A DNA stretch of 64,000 nt from Pseudoalteromonas viridis (GTDB lineage: Bacteria; Pseudomonadota; Gammaproteobacteria; Enterobacterales; Alteromonadaceae): positions 558,001-622,000 of the forward strand of contig NZ_CP072426.1 in the NCBI RefSeq assembly GCF_017742995.1. Direction: 5' to 3'. Below, piece by piece: positions 1-9,689 of the stretch (positions are counted from its first letter, which is position 1; every line of letters begins with the position of its first letter). The notes beneath the pieces are model-generated. The model saw only the letters and a program-made list of their open reading frames with translations, did not search any database and was not told where the DNA came from. The position numbers and the translations under genes are program-made.

Positions 1-1
1 C

Positions 2-1984
2 CTGAGCTTCCAGTATAAAGAAGCCGATCCAACCAGCCGCAGTGTTCAGCGTCCAGATGCACAAGCGTTTATGGATGCGGGCTTAGAAGGTGTACGCGAT
101 CCGGCTCAGGTCTGGGGTGCACCAGAAATCAACGACGACATCACGCTGTTCGGTAACGTTGGCCTTGAGCTGACAAACGACTCCCAGTTCTACATGTTTG
201 GTAACTATTCCGAGCGTGATGTTAAGGGTGGCTTTTATTATCGTAACCCGACTACACGTCCTCAGGTCTATGGCGGTGTGATCCGCAACGTCAATGGTGA
301 GCCAACCAGACGTCACCCAACTGATGAAGCACAGCAAGCGGCGTGGGACGCGGCAACGCCAACGGTACTGGTGGGCTCATTAGACGGCTACGATCAACAA
401 ATCAACTGTCCTGTTGTTGAGCTTCAGTCAAATGGTCTGCCAGATCAAGCTGCACTGGACTCGCTTGCAGCAGCAAACTGCTTTGCCTTCAACAATATTT
501 TACCAGCCGGTTTCACGCCTTTCTTTGGCGGTAACATCACAGATACATCGCTCACCATAGGTACCAAGGGCGAGTTTACGGATGGCTTTATGAAAGGCGC
601 CTATTATGACTTCAGTGGCTCAGTGGGCCGCAACGAATCGCGCTACTTCATTACCAATACGGTTAATGCCTCCATGGGTCCAGATACCCCAATGGAGTTC
701 AGCCCGGGTAAATACATCCAGCTTGAAAAGAACTTTAATGCTGACTTCTCGAAAGGCTACGACTTTGACCTGGCCTACGATGTCAACGTAGCGGGTGGTC
801 TTGAGTGGAAAGAAGAAACATTCGAAGTTATTCCAGGCGACGAAGCGTCCTTTATCGCAGGCCCGCTTACACAGCAGGGCTTTGGTATCGGCTCTAACGG
901 CTTCCCTGGTTTTAAACCATCACAAGGGGGCGAGTTCTCACGTCGCAGCTACGCAGCCTATATTGATATTGAAACGCCCTTTACAGAAGAGTTCCTGATG
1001 GGTTGGGCGCTGCGTTACGAAGACTATGACACCTTCGGTTCAACAACTAACTACAAAGTAACCTGGCAATATCATGCGACTGAAGATCTGGCGCTACGTG
1101 GTTCACTTAGTACTGGTTTCCGCGCCCCGACGGTTGGTCAGGCGAATGTAAGTAACGTTCAGACTAACCTGAGCAGCGGTGTGCTGGTTGACTCGGCACT
1201 GTTACCGCCTACCAACCCAGTTTCGCAGCTACTGGGGGGTAGCGAACTGCAGCCGGAAGAATCACAAAGTTATACCTTGGGTGCGGTCTATCAATCGGGC
1301 GACTTGTTCCTGACTATCGACTACTACAACATTGAGGTGGAAGACCGCCTGAGCCAGTCGAACAAAATTGATTTAACACTGGAACAAAAGGCGGCACTGA
1401 AAGCCGATGGTGTGCCAAATGTAGACAGCCTGGCGCAGGTATCTTTCTTCACCAACGACTTTGACACGACAACGCAGGGTGTCGACATCGTTGCTAACTA
1501 CTCAATGGACCTGTTAGGCGGTTTTGCTACCTTTAGTGCAGCCTATAACTGGAATGAGACAGAGGTTGATAAGTTCTCTGCTATTACTGGTGACTTCAAA
1601 GTAGCGCGTCTTGAAAAAGACTTACCACAGCACCGCGCAACTTACACCTGGACGCAGCAGTGGGAAGACTTCTCAGGCTTCCTGCGCTACAACTACTACG
1701 GAGAATATCAGGGCGTGCACGTAGATTATGACGCAACAGCGATTATGGCTGATCCGTCTTTCACGTTTGACGCTGAGCTGACTTACTTTGCGACTGAAAA
1801 CATCAGCCTGACTGTTGGTGCCAATAACATCTTCGACCAGGATGCAGAGAAAGTCGTCGACTTCCTGGAAGACGGCGCCACAGAGCTTACTCCCTCAAAT
1901 ACCTGGGGTGGCATCTACTACGAGACGTCTCCATATGGGATCAACGGTGGCTTCTACTATGTAAAAGCAACTTATACGTTCTAA
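2..1984 (+). CDS. TonB-dependent outer membrane receptor, 5' truncated by the window
   Basis: The frame is open from base 2, so the gene begins before the window; the first ATG, at 71, is internal. About 660 codons remain, covering the beta-barrel. Alternating aromatic and polar strands are visible throughout, and the protein ends in a terminal Phe (YYVKATYTF), the outer-membrane assembly signal. The segment around bases 1100-1300 contains the GFRAPTVGQ and LQPEESQSYTLG motifs typical of TonB receptors. The signal peptide, TonB box and plug are outside the window, so the substrate cannot be inferred. A hairpin terminator follows directly, and a TPR-sulfotransferase gene lies 92 bases downstream on the same strand. 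The family call is secure. Confidence 0.93.
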   Translation: MSFQYKEADPTSRSVQRPDAQAFMDAGLEGVRDPAQVWGAPEINDDITLFGNVGLELTNDSQFYMFGNYSERDVKGGFYYRNPTTRPQVYGGVIRNVNGEPTRRHPTDEAQQAAWDAATPTVLVGSLDGYDQQINCPVVELQSNGLPDQAALDSLAAANCFAFNNILPAGFTPFFGGNITDTSLTIGTKGEFTDGFMKGAYYDFSGSVGRNESRYFITNTVNASMGPDTPMEFSPGKYIQLEKNFNADFSKGYDFDLAYDVNVAGGLEWKEETFEVIPGDEASFIAGPLTQQGFGIGSNGFPGFKPSQGGEFSRRSYAAYIDIETPFTEEFLMGWALRYEDYDTFGSTTNYKVTWQYHATEDLALRGSLSTGFRAPTVGQANVSNVQTNLSSGVLVDSALLPPTNPVSQLLGGSELQPEESQSYTLGAVYQSGDLFLTIDYYNIEVEDRLSQSNKIDLTLEQKAALKADGVPNVDSLAQVSFFTNDFDTTTQGVDIVANYSMDLLGGFATFSAAYNWNETEVDKFSAITGDFKVARLEKDLPQHRATYTWTQQWEDFSGFLRYNYYGEYQGVHVDYDATAIMADPSFTFDAELTYFATENISLTVGANNIFDQDAEKVVDFLEDGATELTPSNTWGGIYYETSPYGINGGFYYVKATYTF

Positions 1985-2006
1985 AGATTTACTGTAACCC
2001 AGAAAC

Positions 2007-2045
2007 AAAGGGGGAAGTAGCTATAGCTATTTCCCCTTTTTATTT
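2007..2045 (+). terminator. Rho-independent terminator after the TonB receptor
   Basis: An A/G-rich arm (AAAGGGGGAA) pairs with TTCCCCTTTT around a loop containing GTAGCTATAGCTA and runs into a T-rich stretch. It lies 22 bases after the receptor stop codon. Confidence 0.8.
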
Positions 2046-2076
2046 CTATCATGTATAAAAACTGCTTTAAAACCAT

Positions 2077-3522
2077 ATGTTACTGCTAGAAAGAGCCTCA
2101 GAACTACTCGAAGAAAACCGGCTACGCGAAGCCGAGTTTATGTTCAAGCAAGTCCTTAAACAGAACCCCAAAAATGGCAAAGCCCTGTTTGGCCTTGGCA
2201 GGATCTGTATGCGCCTTGAACAGTATGACAACGCTATTTATTATCTTAAACGCGCCTGTGAGCATCTTCCTAAAATGCTCGATCCCCTCTATGCGTTGGC
2301 CGATGCGTTTGTCGCCGTTGGCTCTCCCGTTGACGCCAAAACCGTACTTGAATACACCCTCAGTGTTGCCCGGCATAATGCTCAGGCCCACTATCATTTA
2401 GGTCAGTTTTACCTCGACTACGGCTTTATTGATAACGCGCGCAATGTGTTTGAAGCTGGTCTTGCCTGCCCTCATTCTGGCATTACTGTGTTTATGATCC
2501 ACGAATTGATCAAGCTCACCGAAGGCGACAAACTCAATGAGTATCTGGCGTTACTTGATACACTTGATGCCGACCTGGAAAACCCCAGGTTGCACATTGT
2601 TACCCATTATGCCAAAGCAAACGCCTACGAGAAGCTGGCAAATATAGACGCCGCTTTTAGTCATTACCAGCAGGCCAATACTGCTCAACATGCGCTCTGT
2701 GATTTCCACACCTCAGCCATGCAACCCTTTTTCGACTATTTAAAAAGGAGCTTTAACGAAGCGTATTTTGCTAAGCCCGCAGACAAGGTCAAAGCCACCT
2801 TTACACCCGTGTTTATCGTTGGCCTGCCCCGCACAGGCTCTACCTTGCTGGAGCAAATGTTGATCCAACATTCTCAGGTCGGCTCTATGGGCGAAAGCAC
2901 CGTGATCAGTGACGATATTGTACCCTACCTGAGCATGCGCAACGAGGCACCATTCCCGGATTGTACCAAAACACTCAGTACCTCTATGCTGGATCATTGC
3001 CGTAACTTATACGTCGATGAAATAAAACGGCATCGCGTTGCAGAAGAAGCTGTGATCAACAAGCTGCCGGCTAATTTCCAAAATATTGGCCTTATCTACA
3101 AAATGTTCCCCGATGCTCGCTTTATCCATATGACCCGGGAGTTTATGCCTAATGCCTGGTCAGTATATAGCAACCATTTTGCCGAAGATGAGCCCTATTT
3201 TTGCTCTTTGCAGGAATACCAGCTCTACAGCGACATGACAGACGATGTAATGGCACACTTTAAAGCCATGTTGCCACGTAATATCCATACAATGAGCTAC
3301 GAAAAGCTACTAGAAGAACCCGAGCGAGAGATCCGCAAGGCACTCAACTTTATGTACCAAAAATACGAGCCGGAGTGTATGGAGTTTTATAAGAGCCATA
3401 AAGTGGTGTCTACCCTGAGCAAAGCGCAGGTGCGTAAACCACTGAACACAGCCCCGCTGGTGAACTGGAAAAAATTTGAGGCGCAGATCACCAAAGAGCT
3501 GGCTTCGCCCGACTCACCCTGA
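2077..3522 (+). CDS. TPR-repeat sulfotransferase family protein
   Basis: This 481-residue protein has tetratricopeptide helices over about residues 1-205 (for example the ALFGLGRICMRLEQYDNAIYYLKRA repeat region near 36-60) followed by a sulfotransferase domain. The domain opens with VGLPRTGSTLLEQ at 248-260, the PAPS 5'-phosphosulfate-binding loop of the Sulfotransfer_3 type. Such fusions are common in marine Alteromonadales and often sit next to TonB receptors; the acceptor is unknown. No signal peptide is seen, so it is predicted cytoplasmic. It may have its own promoter, since a terminator lies between it and the receptor. Its 3' end overlaps the convergent hydrolase gene by 9 bases. Confidence 0.85.
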   Translation: MLLLERASELLEENRLREAEFMFKQVLKQNPKNGKALFGLGRICMRLEQYDNAIYYLKRACEHLPKMLDPLYALADAFVAVGSPVDAKTVLEYTLSVARHNAQAHYHLGQFYLDYGFIDNARNVFEAGLACPHSGITVFMIHELIKLTEGDKLNEYLALLDTLDADLENPRLHIVTHYAKANAYEKLANIDAAFSHYQQANTAQHALCDFHTSAMQPFFDYLKRSFNEAYFAKPADKVKATFTPVFIVGLPRTGSTLLEQMLIQHSQVGSMGESTVISDDIVPYLSMRNEAPFPDCTKTLSTSMLDHCRNLYVDEIKRHRVAEEAVINKLPANFQNIGLIYKMFPDARFIHMTREFMPNAWSVYSNHFAEDEPYFCSLQEYQLYSDMTDDVMAHFKAMLPRNIHTMSYEKLLEEPEREIRKALNFMYQKYEPECMEFYKSHKVVSTLSKAQVRKPLNTAPLVNWKKFEAQITKELASPDSP

Positions 3523-4446
3523 GGGGGCCAGCCCGAACCGCTCGAACCAGGCCAGCAAGTCAGAAAACTGGTCGTGTCTTGCCGCGCTGTGGGTTAACAT
3601 ATTGATGTGGTCATAATCATGCTGATGTCCATAGCGCCTGCCATAGACGACAATTTCCTGGATGCCGGTACCCGACTCTGCCATAAACTTTTTGATATCA
3701 ATCGGCTGCGCCAGCGCTTTGTCTTTGACTCCGGCGATATGTAAGGTGGGTGGCAAGGCTCGGTCTTTGAGCGCCGCGGCGTAATCGAAGCCATCATCGC
3801 TGTCTACCCAAGGCAGGCGCTTTGCCCATTGAACACTCTGCGCATGAGACTTACGCGTTTCATTGTCTGAGCCCCACTTAAGCCGCCTGGCAGGCAGGTA
3901 ACCATGCTTTTTAACCTGCCAGAACGCCAGTGTATACCAGATAAGGTTGGCTTTAAGCAGCTTCTCCGGATGACGATTATAGAGGCTGCGTTTTGTACCA
4001 AAGTATACACAGGCACTGACATACTCTATTTCGTCGGGAAACCTGGCAAAAACACTGTTTAACAACACGCCACCCCATGAATGCGCAACCCAAAACTGAG
4101 GGCGATTACCCGTTTTAGTCGTTATGTACTGCAAAATAGCGGGAATATCCTCAACAATCGACTCTGTTTGGCCATGTGTATCTCCTTTACTGATGGCTGG
4201 TTTGCTGTCCCCTCTGCCACGTAAATCAGCCACAAAACATTGATACCCCAGACTGGCCAAAAAAGGCGCTAACCCTTTATTGCTCTGGGTATAAAATATC
4301 TTGCCGTTTTCAACAGCCCCATGTATGAACAGCACAGCCGGACCTGATTGTTGCTCATGGTAAATATGACGCAGGTGAAGCTGGTGGCCTTCACCAACCG
4401 GCACATAGAGAGAGATTTGCTTGATCATGTCAAAGTTTAGAGTCAT
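3514..4446 (-). CDS. Alpha/beta hydrolase
   Basis: The protein has 310 residues with an alpha/beta-hydrolase layout: an oxyanion-side HGAVENG motif at 42-48, a nucleophile elbow AHSWGG with Ser123, a DLRGRGDS segment at 74-81, and a late GVKD aspartate with a C-terminal HDYDH histidine region as candidates for the rest of the triad. It lacks a signal peptide. The ATG at 4446 is used; a second ATG six codons in is an alternative. It is convergent with the TPR-sulfotransferase and transcribed away from rlmF. The substrate is unknown; lipase/esterase-type activity would fit. Confidence 0.8.
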   Translation of the reverse strand: MTLNFDMIKQISLYVPVGEGHQLHLRHIYHEQQSGPAVLFIHGAVENGKIFYTQSNKGLAPFLASLGYQCFVADLRGRGDSKPAISKGDTHGQTESIVEDIPAILQYITTKTGNRPQFWVAHSWGGVLLNSVFARFPDEIEYVSACVYFGTKRSLYNRHPEKLLKANLIWYTLAFWQVKKHGYLPARRLKWGSDNETRKSHAQSVQWAKRLPWVDSDDGFDYAAALKDRALPPTLHIAGVKDKALAQPIDIKKFMAESGTGIQEIVVYGRRYGHQHDYDHINMLTHSAARHDQFSDLLAWFERFGLAPSG

Positions 4447-4580
4447 TTTTTAAACTCATCGTACCAGCCAGTCATAGCCATCGCAAGTTTGCCCACCCCG
4501 TCAATACTGATAAAGGCACAGCGCAAAGCGAATAATTTAGATATAATGGCTTATCAATGAAGTAAGTAAATAGTCATCCG

Positions 4581-5447
4581 ATGCATCCCAGAAACAAACA
4601 CCTACAGGGCTATGACTTTGCCCAACTTTGTCAGGCAAACCAGGCCTTAAAGCAGCACTTACACAAAAACCCTCATGGCCATGACACCATAGACTTTAGC
4701 GATCGAAATGCAGTGGTGGCACTGAACCAGGCACTTCTTGCCAGCGACTATGGCGTGCAGTTCTGGCAACTGCCAGAGCCCTTTTTGTGCCCGCCAGTTC
4801 CCGGGCGCGCCGACTATATTCACGCCCTGGCGGACTTACTTGCCGAGGACAATCAGGGCGAAATCCCAACCGGCAAGCAGATCCGCTGTCTCGACATAGG
4901 AACCGGCGCCAACCTGATCTACCCGCTGATAGGTCAGGCTGAATATGGCTGGCAGTTTACCGGCTCAGATATTAACCCCATGGCTGTGTCCGTGGCGCAA
5001 ACGCTGGCAAAAGCCAACGGACTGGGGATCAAAATCAGGCAACAAAAGGATCAGCACGCCATTTTCAATGGCATCATAGGGGCAAAAGACAGTTATCACC
5101 TGACTATGTGTAATCCGCCGTTCCACGAAAGTGAAGAGGCTGCACAAGCCGGCACAGCACGAAAGTGGCGCAACCTGGGTAAATCACAACGACCCGAGAA
5201 GTTGAATTTTGGTGGTCATGCCCCGGAACTCTGGTGCCCGGGCGGTGAGCTGGCCTTCATTAAATCTATGATTGACGAAAGCCAGGACTTTGCAGAGCAG
5301 GTTGGCTGGTTTACCTCGCTGGTCTCTAAAAAAGAAAACCTGCCCACGTTGCAACAAGCCCTGCAAAAGATCAAAGCGCGTGATATCAAAGTGGTTGATA
5401 TGCAACAGGGCCAAAAGACCAGCCGTTTTATCGCCTGGCGCTTTTAG
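4581..5447 (+). CDS. rlmF: 23S rRNA (adenine(1618)-N(6))-methyltransferase
   Basis: RlmF (YbiN family) methylates N6 of A1618 in 23S rRNA. The 288-residue protein begins with the family's characteristic MHPRNKH and has a SAM-binding LDIGTGAN at 104-111 and the N6-adenine methylase catalytic tetrad NPPF at 178-181. The length matches the family. It is monocistronic, convergent with tdk, and divergent from the hydrolase across a 134-base gap that must hold both promoters. Confidence 0.95.
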   Translation: MHPRNKHLQGYDFAQLCQANQALKQHLHKNPHGHDTIDFSDRNAVVALNQALLASDYGVQFWQLPEPFLCPPVPGRADYIHALADLLAEDNQGEIPTGKQIRCLDIGTGANLIYPLIGQAEYGWQFTGSDINPMAVSVAQTLAKANGLGIKIRQQKDQHAIFNGIIGAKDSYHLTMCNPPFHESEEAAQAGTARKWRNLGKSQRPEKLNFGGHAPELWCPGGELAFIKSMIDESQDFAEQVGWFTSLVSKKENLPTLQQALQKIKARDIKVVDMQQGQKTSRFIAWRF

Positions 5448-5454
5448 CTCACAG

Positions 5455-5482
5455 GCAGAGTTCAGAGTTTATTGAGCTCTGC
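5455..5482. terminator. Hairpin between convergent rlmF and tdk
   Basis: GCAGAGTTC pairs with GAGCTCTGC (one G-U pair) around a 10-base loop. It overlaps the tdk stop codon. The trailing T content is modest, so its terminator activity is uncertain. Confidence 0.45.
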
Positions 5483-6043
5483 TTTATAGTGTTTTCTGCA
5501 TACCGAAACATAGCGGTCGTTACCCCCAATTTCGACCTGCGCACCGTCTGCAATCGCTCGCCCTGTTACGTCCAGCCTTAATACGTGGTTGGCCTTGCGA
5601 CCACAGTGACAAACCGTTTTCAGCTCAATCAGCTTGTCTGCCCAGGCCAGCAGATACTGTGCGCCTTCGAACAGTTCGCCGCGAAAATCGGTTCTGAGCC
5701 CGTAACACAGTACCGGGATCCCCAACAAATCGACCACATCGGTTAACTGCGAAACCTGCTGCTTGTTCAGAAACTGGCTCTCATCGACCAGAATACAATC
5801 CAGAGATTGCTTGTCATGACACTGATTAATCAAGCTTAACAAGTCAGTTGTGCTCTCATACGTATGCGCATCGGCTTCAAGCCCGATCCGCGATGCGACT
5901 TTGCCAACCCCGGCACGATCATCCAGCGCAGCGGTAAGAATAAACGGGTTCATACCCCGTTCGCGATAATTAAATGCAGATTGCAACAAAGTGGTAGATT
6001 TACCCGCATTCATTGCTGAATAATAAAAATATAATTGCGCCAT
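5462..6043 (-). CDS. tdk: Thymidine kinase
   Basis: Type II thymidine kinase of the nucleotide salvage pathway, ATP + thymidine to dTMP. The 193-residue protein starts [16 protein letters not shown], nearly identical to the E. coli enzyme, which decides the ATG at 6043 over an upstream in-frame start at 6085. The P-loop is NAGKST, the Mg-binding DESQFL motif is present, and a CxC plus CxxH set near the C-terminus fits the lasso zinc site. It appears monocistronic. Confidence 0.96.
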   Translation of the reverse strand: MAQLYFYYSAMNAGKSTTLLQSAFNYRERGMNPFILTAALDDRAGVGKVASRIGLEADAHTYESTTDLLSLINQCHDKQSLDCILVDESQFLNKQQVSQLTDVVDLLGIPVLCYGLRTDFRGELFEGAQYLLAWADKLIELKTVCHCGRKANHVLRLDVTGRAIADGAQVEIGGNDRYVSVCRKHYKAELNKL

Positions 6044-6105
6044 GTGCTGATCAGCCGCTAAAAAAATTCGCGATAGTCTACCCAAACTATGCGCAATAAG
6101 CCAGC

Positions 6106-6936
6106 CTAGTCAAATACCAGCCAAGGAGCCTGCGCGGGAAGCCTGCTACTGTCCTGAGTGTCTCCCGGATAGCTTTGCCGGTTAATGTATGCAATATAGA
6201 TATGGTGCAGTTCAGTGGTACTTAAAGAAGACCACAAGGCCTGTGCAGTGGGTGCATGCAAAGCCCTGAACTGTTTAGAAAATGTCAGATAGCCAAAACT
6301 GATGTCCAGCGGCGGATATACCGCTTTGAGCTGCTTGCGATAGGGAAATGCAGCGACCGCCTTACCGTCTACCTGACATAGCCCAAAGGTGCCATGGACT
6401 TTGCCTTTAAGGACCAGCTCAAAGGCATCGCTCTGAGAGTCGGTGTTCAGGATAGTGTATTTGTCGCTGCCTACCGAGTCGGCCACCGAATAGCCTCTTG
6501 GCACCGCCAGATTGATAGGGTAAATCTGCTCGGCAATGGCGTTTTGTAACTGGCTCATACCCACCAGGCAAGTACCCAGTCGACTGATAGAGCTCAGCGT
6601 ATTGGGCGTACCATCCTCATTCAGCGGGTAAGCGAGAAAATCCTGGCGCGACGGTCGGTAGCTGGCTATCACTGCATCCACACGATTGCGTTTGATTTCA
6701 TACAGGCAACGCTGCCAGGGTTTACGTACAAACTGAAACTGTACGTCGTCGACCTGAGTTTCAAGCTGCCTTAAAATTTCGATGGTTGCCCCAGGGTTTT
6801 CCTGTGGCACATCCAACCCATTACCCAGGAAAAAAGGGGGGATATGCTTGTCTTCGTAACACAGTCTGACAGACACTTTTGCAGCCGCCTGGCAGCAGAC
6901 CAGCAAAAACATCAAAGAGATAAGAGTAAATCGCAT
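6106..6936 (-). CDS. Periplasmic solute-binding-like protein (SBP_bac_3 type)
   Basis: The 276-residue protein carries a clear signal peptide ([19 protein letters not shown]). The mature part has the two-lobe pattern of family 3 extracellular solute-binding proteins: a ligand-pocket start ([13 protein letters not shown]), an [12 protein letters not shown] helix, and the [24 protein letters not shown] segment that matches the W.R.l..l..G..D motif of the family. No ABC permease is adjacent, as is usual for the many stand-alone copies in Alteromonadales. The ligand is unknown. Two further members of this type occur at 48.5 and 51.9 kb. Confidence 0.75.
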   Translation of the reverse strand: MRFTLISLMFLLVCCQAAAKVSVRLCYEDKHIPPFFLGNGLDVPQENPGATIEILRQLETQVDDVQFQFVRKPWQRCLYEIKRNRVDAVIASYRPSRQDFLAYPLNEDGTPNTLSSISRLGTCLVGMSQLQNAIAEQIYPINLAVPRGYSVADSVGSDKYTILNTDSQSDAFELVLKGKVHGTFGLCQVDGKAVAAFPYRKQLKAVYPPLDISFGYLTFSKQFRALHAPTAQALWSSLSTTELHHIYIAYINRQSYPGDTQDSSRLPAQAPWLVFD

Positions 6937-7008
6937 TAAAACAGACTTTTAGTCGGGCTTTATCTTATTATATAACTCACCCGAAGGCTTGGCTATGATG
7001 AGCCAACA

Positions 7009-7473
7009 TTAGTGGGTAATTTTTATCCCTTCATGGGCTAACAGCCAGGACTTTCTCACCAACCCGCCTGCATAGCCTGTCAGCTTGCCGTTTGCACCAA
7101 TTATACGATGACAAGGAACGATAATGCTGATTGGGTTTTGACCATTGGCAGAGCCAACCGCCCTTACGGCCTTCGGATTATTGAGCATATTTGCCATCCA
7201 GCCGTAGGTGTTCGTCTCACCAAACGGAATTTGACACAATAACTGCCACACCGATTGCTGAAAAGGTGTCCCCTGCGTGTCCAGTGCCACATCAAAACTC
7301 GTCCGTTGTCCGTCAAAGTACTCCGTCAATTGCGCGCAGGCACGTTGCAGGTGTGTATTGCTCCCCTCTGGGTACTGAGATTTCGGAGCAAAACCCACAT
7401 AACTTAGCCCTTTCTCGCTTGACTGTATGGTTATATCGCCAACGGGACTTGCCAAAACGGTTTGAATTTTCAT
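7009..7473 (-). CDS. ogt: Methylated-DNA--protein-cysteine methyltransferase
   Basis: A suicide repair protein that moves the alkyl group from O6-methylguanine to a cysteine. The 154-residue sequence has the acceptor motif IVPCHRI with Cys121, a helix-turn-helix wing including KAVRAVGSANGQNP, and the terminal GYAGGLVRKSWLLAHEG block. Its ATG lies 3 bases after the stop of the Ada-AlkA gene on the same strand, so the two are almost certainly cotranscribed as an alkylation-damage operon. Confidence 0.95.
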   Translation of the reverse strand: MKIQTVLASPVGDITIQSSEKGLSYVGFAPKSQYPEGSNTHLQRACAQLTEYFDGQRTSFDVALDTQGTPFQQSVWQLLCQIPFGETNTYGWMANMLNNPKAVRAVGSANGQNPISIIVPCHRIIGANGKLTGYAGGLVRKSWLLAHEGIKITH

Positions 7474-7476
7474 AAT

Positions 7477-8859
7477 TTACTCCTTTGCGTGGGTGCTTGT
7501 CTGTGCCAGTTGTTGCCATAAGTGAAAGGTCAGATAGCTTCTGAATGGGGCGCAGCCTGGTTCGTCTATCTGTCCTACCTTATCAATCGCTTTTTGCACG
7601 CCCAAATCCCCCCCCAGATAAATATCCGGTGCACTCAGGCCGCGCATTTTTGCGTAATCGACAGTCCAGGGGCCTATGCCTTTGATTGCCAGCCAGGATT
7701 CTGGGGCGCAATCCGGCGCATCCACATAATGTTGTGACAGTGCGATGATAGCCTGTTTACGGCGCTCGGGCATTTTAAAAAACGCCAGCTCAGATGCCGC
7801 TATCGCTGCGGGACCGGGAAACTGGTAGGTGCCATCTTGTAGTGGCTCACCCAGTGCTTCAACCAGCTGGATCATCAGGTTCTTAGCCGCCACCACACTG
7901 ATTTGCTGCCCCAGTATGGCACGTATGCCGGCCTCAAACGGTGCCCATATCCCAGGCAATCTGAGCCCCTCTTGCAGCACTATCCCATCACAATGCTGCT
8001 GTAAATGCGCGTTGATAAACACAGCGTCGGCATCCAGGTCTAAAATGCGGCGAATATTACTCACCACCTGAGGCAAGCCTTTTAGATCATTCATTTCAAT
8101 CAATACTCTGAAGCGGTTCTGCTCGCCCTCAAAGTACGCGCTAAAGCGCCCATGATACGCGCCCAGCGTAAAATTACGACCGTAACTGCTGTCGTCTAAC
8201 CATTCCAGTCCCCTGATCAGTCGGTGTGCTAGAAACTCCCTAAGCAATTGCCAGTTGTAGGGCGGGCGAAACGCCATCATCAACTCAATCTGGCGATTGG
8301 CCTCAGCCCCGCGCCGTAAACTGGATGGCGTTATCTGATATAGTCGGCTGAATGCGTCGTTAAAACGGCGTTGAGAGTTAAACCCACAGGCATAGGCAAC
8401 CTCAGTTACCGGCAAGGCCGTTTGCTGCAACAATTGCTTGGCCAGATCGCACTGTTTAAACAAAGCATATTGTTTGGGCGCTATGCCATAATACTGCTGA
8501 AATAGTTTTCCCAGATAACGTGCCGTGATCCCCAGTTTTTCGGCCAGCTGCTCAACACTTGCACCGCTTAGGAAGCCATTGTCTATCATGCGCTTTGCCC
8601 GAACCGCCGTGGTTTGCGTGCCCATCCAGGCATAACTGCCCGGTGCGCTATCTGGCCGACAACGAATACAGGGCCTGAAACCAGCCTGAGCGGCCGAATG
8701 CCCGTGCTGATAATAAACTACGTTGTGTTCTTTTGCCGCCGGTGCAGGGCAAATTGGGCGACAGTAAATACCTGTGCTTTTCACCGCCACATAAAATAAC
8801 CCATCAAACCGCGCATCTCTGCTTTTTCGTGCCTTTTCGCAAACTTCTGAGGAAAACAT
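7477..8859 (-). CDS. alkA: Ada-AlkA fusion: AraC-type regulator/DNA-3-methyladenine glycosylase
   Basis: The 460-residue protein joins an Ada N-terminus to an AlkA glycosylase. Residues 1-75 are the Ada zinc domain with Cys33, Cys37, Cys64 and Cys67; Cys33 corresponds to the phosphotriester-accepting Cys38 of E. coli Ada. Residues 85-185 are an AraC helix-turn-helix. Residues 190-300 match AlkA_N, and the rest is the HhH-GPD fold with IKGIGPWTVDYAKMRG and catalytic Asp418 (GGDLG). It could therefore sense methylphosphotriesters and activate its own operon as well as excise alkylated bases. The 350 bases upstream probably hold its promoter; no Ada box was firmly identified. Confidence 0.93.
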   Translation of the reverse strand: MFSSEVCEKARKSRDARFDGLFYVAVKSTGIYCRPICPAPAAKEHNVVYYQHGHSAAQAGFRPCIRCRPDSAPGSYAWMGTQTTAVRAKRMIDNGFLSGASVEQLAEKLGITARYLGKLFQQYYGIAPKQYALFKQCDLAKQLLQQTALPVTEVAYACGFNSQRRFNDAFSRLYQITPSSLRRGAEANRQIELMMAFRPPYNWQLLREFLAHRLIRGLEWLDDSSYGRNFTLGAYHGRFSAYFEGEQNRFRVLIEMNDLKGLPQVVSNIRRILDLDADAVFINAHLQQHCDGIVLQEGLRLPGIWAPFEAGIRAILGQQISVVAAKNLMIQLVEALGEPLQDGTYQFPGPAAIAASELAFFKMPERRKQAIIALSQHYVDAPDCAPESWLAIKGIGPWTVDYAKMRGLSAPDIYLGGDLGVQKAIDKVGQIDEPGCAPFRSYLTFHLWQQLAQTSTHAKE

Positions 8860-9100
8860 ACTTTACTCTTGTGTGTGACCCGAACCCAGTATAAACCAAA
8901 CAGACCCGGATACTGGCCATATTCGGAACCCAATACACGGAGTTCAGCTGATGTCACAGCCATTATGCGTGTATTAGCGCTCAATTTATAGTGATGACCG
9001 GGTTCAATATCATATCTTGGCCTCACTTGCCCGTAAGATCAGAACCGCAGCTCCCCTATTGCATCTGATTGCTATTTAAAGTCCAAAAACTGAACTGAAA
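8860..9100. other. Intergenic spacer upstream of the alkylation operon and bfr
   Basis: This stretch separates the divergent Ada-AlkA and bacterioferritin genes. No credible gene, RNA or repeat was seen in it; it should contain the alkA promoter. Confidence 0.5.
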
Positions 9101-9115
9101 TGAGAATAATAATCA
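9101..9115. promoter_or_regulatory. Candidate Fur box upstream of bfr
   Basis: TGAGAATAATAATCA matches the 7-1-7 Fur consensus TGATAATnATTATCA at 13 of 15 positions. It lies about 35 bases upstream of the -35 element of the proposed bfr promoter rather than over it, so it could act by activation or govern another start. Confidence 0.6.
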
Positions 9116-9148
9116 CTTGTTAATATGTTGATTTATATAGATTTTTTA

Positions 9149-9176
9149 TTGACACATAAAATTAAATACGTACACT
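9149..9176 (+). promoter_or_regulatory. Sigma-70 promoter of the bacterioferritin genes
   Basis: A perfect -35 TTGACA at 9149-9154 is separated by 16 bases from a TACACT -10 at 9171-9176. It is followed by a GAGGTG ribosome site at 9198 and the ATG at 9210. Confidence 0.7.
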
Positions 9177-9209
9177 GGCGTCAATTTAGAAAGAATTGAG
9201 GTGACACTT

Positions 9210-9680
9210 ATGCAAGGCAAGCAACAGGTAATTGATGCATTTAACGCACTACTGGCCAATGAGCTGGCAGCGATTGATCAGTACTTTATTCACTCCCGCA
9301 TGTATGACGACTGGGGGCTGAACAAACTTTATGAGCGTCTTAACCACGAAATGGAAGAAGAGACCACACACGCAGACTGGCTCATCAAGCGTATCTTGTT
9401 CCTTGAAGGTGTCCCTAACATGACTAAACGCCGCGATTTGCTTATCGGCAGCGACGTTAAATCGATGATGGAAAACGACCTTAAGCTGGAGCTGGAAGTG
9501 GTTGAAAGCGTTAAGCACGCAATCAAAATCTGCGAACAAGAACAGGACTACCAGTCTCGTGCGGTACTGGAAAAACTGCTGTTTGATACCGAAGAAGACC
9601 ATGTTTACTGGTTGGAGCAGCAAATCGGCTTGATCGATAAAATCGGCATCCAAAACTATCTGCAATCTCAGTTGGCATAA
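9210..9680 (+). CDS. bfr: Bacterioferritin subunit, ferroxidase type without heme methionine
   Basis: This 156-residue four-helix iron-storage subunit resembles the FtnA/BfrA type. Counting from the ATG at 9210, it keeps the diiron ligands Glu18, Glu51, His54 and Glu94 and the ExxH pair at Glu128/His131, displaced by one inserted residue relative to E. coli Bfr. Position 52, the heme-binding Met of Bfr, is Thr. The in-frame GTG at 9201 lies inside the GAGGTG ribosome site, which favours the ATG at 9210. It is followed after 9 bases by the second subunit gene, which shows the opposite pattern of ligand loss. Confidence 0.93.
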   Translation: MQGKQQVIDAFNALLANELAAIDQYFIHSRMYDDWGLNKLYERLNHEMEEETTHADWLIKRILFLEGVPNMTKRRDLLIGSDVKSMMENDLKLELEVVESVKHAIKICEQEQDYQSRAVLEKLLFDTEEDHVYWLEQQIGLIDKIGIQNYLQSQLA

Positions 9681-9689
9681 GGGATCATT

